DNA of 64,000 nucleotides from Basidiobolus meristosporus CBS 931.73 (Eukaryota > Basidiobolomycota > Basidiobolomycetes > Basidiobolales > Basidiobolaceae). Both the position numbers and the translations under genes were made by a program. Shown piece after piece: positions 59,568 through 64,000 of this stretch; position 1 is the stretch's first letter; every line of letters starts with the position of its first letter. The notes below the pieces were generated by a model. It did not search any database, was not told where the DNA came from, and saw only the letters and a list, made by a program, of their open reading frames with translations. The stretch lies in assembly GCA_002104905.1 (NCBI GenBank), contig MCFE01000025.1, positions 1 to 64,000 of the forward strand. Direction: 5' to 3'.

Positions 59568-62500
59568 CTAGATGGTCAGCAACGAGGTTCGATGGTTGGT
59601 CTGTGTCATTTGTGGCTGCGAGGAGGTTGTATCCTCTGATTCGGAGATGGAGGGTGGATTAAGATGAGGATAAGCGATGCTTTCCTCCTGGATGATATGG
59701 ACATCCTTTGGCCAGAACGTACGGATGATGTAGTCTATCACAAAATCGGGTAGAAGTGCCAGTACGCTTCCCAAGAGGACAGCCAGATAGTAATCGGGCA
59801 TCCTATGCATGGCCACAAAGACCCCTTTATCCAGAAAGCCGATGAACTCTCCGATGTAGAAGAAGAGAATGTACACGATCAGGCTTAGGAGTAGAGTCAC
59901 GTACGTTGGCCAAACCCAGTAGCGGACCATCAAGAAAAACTTCACGTACACCACAATCAGAATCATGGTATCTGCCAAGAAGGCTTGCATTCGGAGGTCC
60001 ATCGTCTGGCCATCCCCGTAGAAGCTTCCGTACTGCTGGATGAACGAGATGATGATGTACACTGCAGCAGAGTGCCACAGCGAAGAAAAGCCCCAGTAAA
60101 ACCACAGCTTGGTGTTCCAGTAAATCCCGCCCTTGACCTCCTTGTAGAGACGCGGATACTGGGCAATCTTATCCTCAGCGACGTCCTTGTCAAAGATGCC
60201 CGCGGCGATTGGCGGGATGCACGTGAAGATGACATTCCACAGAGTCAAGAAGACGTCTATATAGATGGATTGACCGGACCAGGCGCTTTGAATACCAAAC
60301 CAGTATTGAACGGTGATAAGGGCGATGCTCTTGTAGAAAGAATAGTAGATCATCTCGGCGATCCTCAGATGCGAGAATCGTCCATGGACAGATAGCAGTC
60401 TTCCCAGTGACTTGAACTCATTGAAAGAGTAGTCACTGGCGCGAACCGCCTGCGCCCCCTCCATTCCTTTGATCCCTATTCCTACGTGGGCCTCTTGGAT
60501 CATGCTCACGTCATTGGCGCCATCACCAATGGCCAGGGTGACTTTCTGGAGTCGTTTCTTCACCATTCTTACCACCAGCGACTTTTGCAACGGGGTGACT
60601 CTGCAGCAGATTACCGAATGGCATTTCTCGGCAATCTTCAGGAACTTGTCGATCAGCGCATCTTGGCCAAGGACGTAGACCAAGGCCTCACCGTTGACCA
60701 CAAGCGCGTTGACTCCTATCTCCTGGTTTTCGAGGAAGTTCTCGATCTTCGCCATCTTCTTCTCGCAGTCGACCTCGGAACGGCCATTCAAAATCATCAC
60801 CTCCATGTCCGCCGAGAGCAGTCTGGACGACTTCCCGATTTTGATGGCGGTCTCCTGCTTGTCTCCGGTCAACAGCCATATCTTGATATCGCACTTTAAC
60901 AGATACTCTATGGTCTCGGGCACCTTATCCTGGAGTTTGTCCTCGATAGCAGTGCATCCTAGCAACAGCAGGTCTCTTTCGACCATATCGCAAGCTTGAG
61001 CAAGCTTCTTGGGCCGATCCGAAAGGGCCCGCTCTGCATACTCGTATTCGGTTTTGAAGGTCTCGTACTCCTCTCTTGTAAGCTTTCTCCAAGCGACCAT
61101 CAAAGTACGAAGACCGCTGTCGGAGAAATGATCCAAGACAGAGGTGGCCTCATCCACGGACTGGCCCTCTTGGAGTCTGCTAAGAATGATATTGTCAGCT
61201 CCCTTGCAGTACAACTCTATTCCGTCCTCAGTCTCCACGATGACCGACATACGCTTTCTGTCCGAGTTGAACTCCAGCACATTTAAAATCGGGAAATGCA
61301 TCTCCCTTCCAAGATATGAGATAGACATGCTGTCTTTGCTTCTCGACAACAGCTCGATCTTGTTTTCCTTCAGCGCAGAAACAATGGCTATTTCGTCAGG
61401 GGATGGGGACTCATAGCTCACCTCCCCTGTTTTCTCGTCATCCACCGTCATGACCTCGTGGCACAGGACTAGTGCGCGACAGTACGTGTGGGTCAAGTCC
61501 TGAGTGGACCGTGACGAGCTCTCCAGGCTGGACATGCGCTTCAACAGCGAGCCGGGATTCTTGAGCTCGCTGATCAGCCTCTTCCCAATACACCAATGTG
61601 ACAGCTTCATTATGTTCTGTGTGAGCGTCCCGGTCTTATCCGAAAAGATGTATTCCACCACGCCAAGATCCTCATTCAGGTTGGAGCTCTGCGGTTTCAT
61701 ACGATCCCCATTGGGCGCCCTCATCTGATCATCCCAGTTCATAAATATGATCTGTACCACTCGGACAATCTCCACAGTGACAAAAACAGAAATGGGGATC
61801 ACATATGTATAGATTACAAAGAACGTCATGAAATCCGCCACTACGCTCTATTGGGTGGGTGAGTTGGGATTAGTGAGGGGACTTCCATACCGAGGCGAAA
61901 TGGGATCTACCTTTGCCTTGGTTGACTTCTCGTAGGGGGTCACTAGATACCATGCGTTCGGGAAAGAGTAGTTCTCTTGTGCGCTCTGGGAAGATTCGTA
62001 AGCATGGGTGCACCATGGAGGCAATCTGTGTTCTTACCGAAGGTATGTATTCGAAGCAGATGCTGGATATCAACAAAAACAAATTGAACACAAAGATCCC
62101 CAGCAACATCCGGTTTAATTTCCTCTCCATGGTGGAGAATTTCAACTTGGAGTTCTTGAGATTCCTAAAGTGGAAGTGCGGTTAGTCGTGCCCTCCGCCT
62201 ACGAGACGCATCAGGTCCTACCGGAATATCTTGGTGTCTGAACCGACGTAGACTGCGACACCGTAGACGTATTCGGTATTCTTCAGTATGGTACCACGCA
62301 GCAGCATGTTGTCCAATACAAGTGGCTCCACGCTGTCTTCACTCTGGTCATGAAGAATGGCTCGTCCGTCGAACGACGTCAACCTCTCGTTGGGTTCTTC
62401 GCATTGAACACGCCCATGGATCCGGGCGATTTTCTATTTCCGAGAAACATTTAGATGCGGTCGAGTTGCCAAGGTGGCGATAACAAGCTTACTTCTGGAG

Positions 62501-63427
62501 TATCTGATTCATGTGTGAACGGCACTGCTAATTTGCGCTTGAGGTTGGTTTCCCCATCCAGCTCCACAGTCTCGACAAAGCAGGTGTCGTCCTCGGTGCT
62601 GGTGCTCAGGATCATCAAATCGGCTGGGATCTTCTCGTTTTTGAAAATCTTCAGCTGGAATTTTCGATTCGATTCAACAACGATTTCACTACACATCACC
62701 CGAAATGCACACTCACCACATCCCCTGGTACGATGTTTTTACAGACGACGTCTTCCAGACTCTGGTTGCTTGCTTTCTTGTAGATCTGGTTGTTGGCTTG
62801 CTTGTCCTGCTTGTACCGTTTCTGGAATCGATGCAAAGTCAGTTAGTTGGCCCGGTCGCAAAAGGCAGCCGCTGTCCGCTACGTACAAAATCCTCGAGTG
62901 CGTCTTTCAGGGCGGTGACAGTGAGTACAAACAGTAAGGGTAGAATCTGGGTGATCGGCTCCAGGGATGGCTCTATGGCAACAAATATGGTCCCAAGCAG
63001 GAAATAGAGATTATAAAAGCGTCGGAACTAGGTTTGAGTGGAGCAATAGGGAAGTAGTTAGCAACATTTGGGCCCCGTGGGGTCGAGTAGGTGGTCGGTA
63101 TGGGGTGACACTTACTTGATAGAACAAGTTCTTCGGTAGAAACGTCAGTATGGTATATTTTGTTGTTCTGATGTAGTTCGTGGTGTAGTGGTATTTCTCT
63201 CTTAGGTCGACCTCGGGCTCGTTGAATACGACCTCGTAGCGAACTTCGTTGGTGTCTCGTCTTACGAGCTGCGGTGCAGCCACCACACTACTACTACTGT
63301 TGTTGAAATGCTGGGTGCGGAAGGTGGGTTGGGAGGCGGGGGGAATCCGATCCACCCCGCTTGTGGAGGAAATTTGTGTCGAGGCCAAAGAAGACGTATC
63401 GTCTTCCCTATGTTGTGGGGCCAGCAT
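59568..63427 (-). CDS. P4-ATPase, aminophospholipid flippase
   Basis: Flips phospholipids to the cytosolic leaflet. ATG 63427, about nine exons (first 63427-63116, second 63027-62887), last exon from about 61850 to TAG 59568-59570. The N-terminal block VFNEPEVDLREKYHYTTNYI and FRRFYNLYFLLGTIF is P4-specific. The actuator has DGETNLKRKLA, the motor domain DKTGTLTQN with phosphorylated Asp, then the P4 PIS motif (YVIPISVFVTVEIVR) and IGDGANDVSMIQEAHVGIGI. The C-terminal part has the helices GFSSLWHSAAVYIIIS, FIGEFIG-type and AVLLGSVLALLPDFVI. It would need a Cdc50-type beta subunit, which is not in the window. Which member (Drs2, Dnf or Neo1 type) was not resolved; the DGET, not Neo1-specific, and the long C-terminal part favour Drs2/Dnf. 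Confidence 0.9.
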
Positions 63428-64000
63428 ACGATGTGTGAAGTCAAGGGTTTCAAGGCGAAGAAGTGGTGGACCAGATTAATAGGGATTTAAGTTCGGACCG
63501 AAATGGAAGATTGGAAGGAATTATGTTACAGCGATAACCAGAAAATTTAAAATAGCATCGAAAATAGGTTGATCGATTTTAGCTCTTTATATTGACATTT
63601 ATATACTGTTCCCGATTTCCCGTTCCTTTTGGAGATCCGTCATACGATATAGGTATAAATTAAATAACAAGTGCGAAAATATCGTTTGATCAAGGGCGCT
63701 GAATGCCTGCGAAGAGATTGACTATTCGTTCTGTAGAGCAGAGTGGGCTCGGTCATGTCGCTTAGCTGACTTGAATACACTCGTAGGTGCTAGGGAAAGT
63801 CCGATGTTTTCCCGAAGAACCATTTGGCCTGTTATTGTCGGAAATATCACACCGGCCATGGTTAATTTGTACCATCTCCGCAGGATCATCGCCCCGACAT
63901 TCCGATGTTTAAGGCGATGATGATTATTGCGATGATTTTCGCATGGCTATGCAGATTGGACGGGGTATTGCCGAGAGCGGTGATGTAAATATAAGACCTG
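63428..64000. promoter_or_regulatory. Upstream region of the P4-ATPase gene
   Basis: 573 bp to the right edge. AT-rich stretches with TTTATATACTG near 63598-63608 lie about 170 bp before the start. No gene is seen. Confidence 0.35.

Noticed and set aside
1-64000. tRNA, rRNA or transposon genes
   Set aside because: No cloverleaf, rRNA core sequence, transposase, reverse transcriptase or terminal repeat was noticed on either strand.

Overview
This 64 kb window is nuclear chromosomal DNA from a fungus. Almost every gene is split by short GT-AG introns of about 50-75 nt, often with a CTAAC/CTAAT branch site near the acceptor. The gene set includes fungal markers: DASH subunit Duo1, VTC polyphosphate polymerase parts, Mid1, a Pcl-type cyclin, a PY-motif alpha-arrestin and Gid1/Vid30. 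Two CHASE-domain histidine kinases and a CENP-E-like giant kinesin alongside Duo1 suggest an early-diverging lineage rather than a typical ascomycete yeast; that placement is an inference. No transposon, CRISPR array, tRNA or rRNA gene was found.

Layout. 1-2396: 3' part of MVP1/SNX8 (+). 2773-9750: tandem pair of CHASE histidine kinases (+), the second with a broken receiver region. 10769-11321: four-finger C2H2 protein (+). 11667-12894: EAF elongation factor (+). 13005-14100: alpha-arrestin (-). 14101-15836: intergenic, with a 36-bp tandem repeat. 15837-16390: Pcl/Pho80-like cyclin (+). 17399-21090: Mediator subunit 16 (-). 21770-28439: CENP-E-like kinesin (+). 28752-31840: PRP40 (-). 32141-32979: DUO1 (-). 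33393-34713: SIL1 (+). 34916-36348: lysophospholipid acyltransferase (+). 36698-37941: RanGAP (-). 38534-40063: AAAP amino-acid transporter (-). 40809-45392: phospholipase D (+). 45703-46206: AIM19 (+). 46631-47118: VTC1 (-). 49035-51155: VTC4-like (+). 51950-52315: eL31 (+). 53117-55224: GID1/VID30 (+). 55819-57369: MID1 (-). 57988-59306: HERP-like UBL membrane protein (+). 59568-63427: P4-ATPase flippase (-).

The most striking locus is the histidine kinase pair. The two sensor halves have diverged strongly, but about 1.8 kb covering PAS, HisKA, ATPase-like region, linker, intron and receiver is nearly identical in both copies, including the intron. This pattern suggests recent gene conversion. 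In the second copy a 22-bp contraction of a Ser/Pro-coding repeat and a 1-bp deletion break the receiver, leaving a predicted receiver-less sensor with an Arg-rich tail. In both copies the ATP-binding motifs look degenerate.

Functional links: VTC1 and VTC4-like, two parts of one polyphosphate polymerase, are divergently arranged about 1.9 kb apart. Kinesin and Duo1 are both candidate chromosome-segregation factors. PRP40, EAF and MED16 act in mRNA synthesis or splicing. MVP1, PLD, the acyltransferase and the P4-ATPase act on membranes and lipids. Exon boundaries were derived by hand from frame and splice consensus; those stated as exact keep the frame throughout, the others are approximate.
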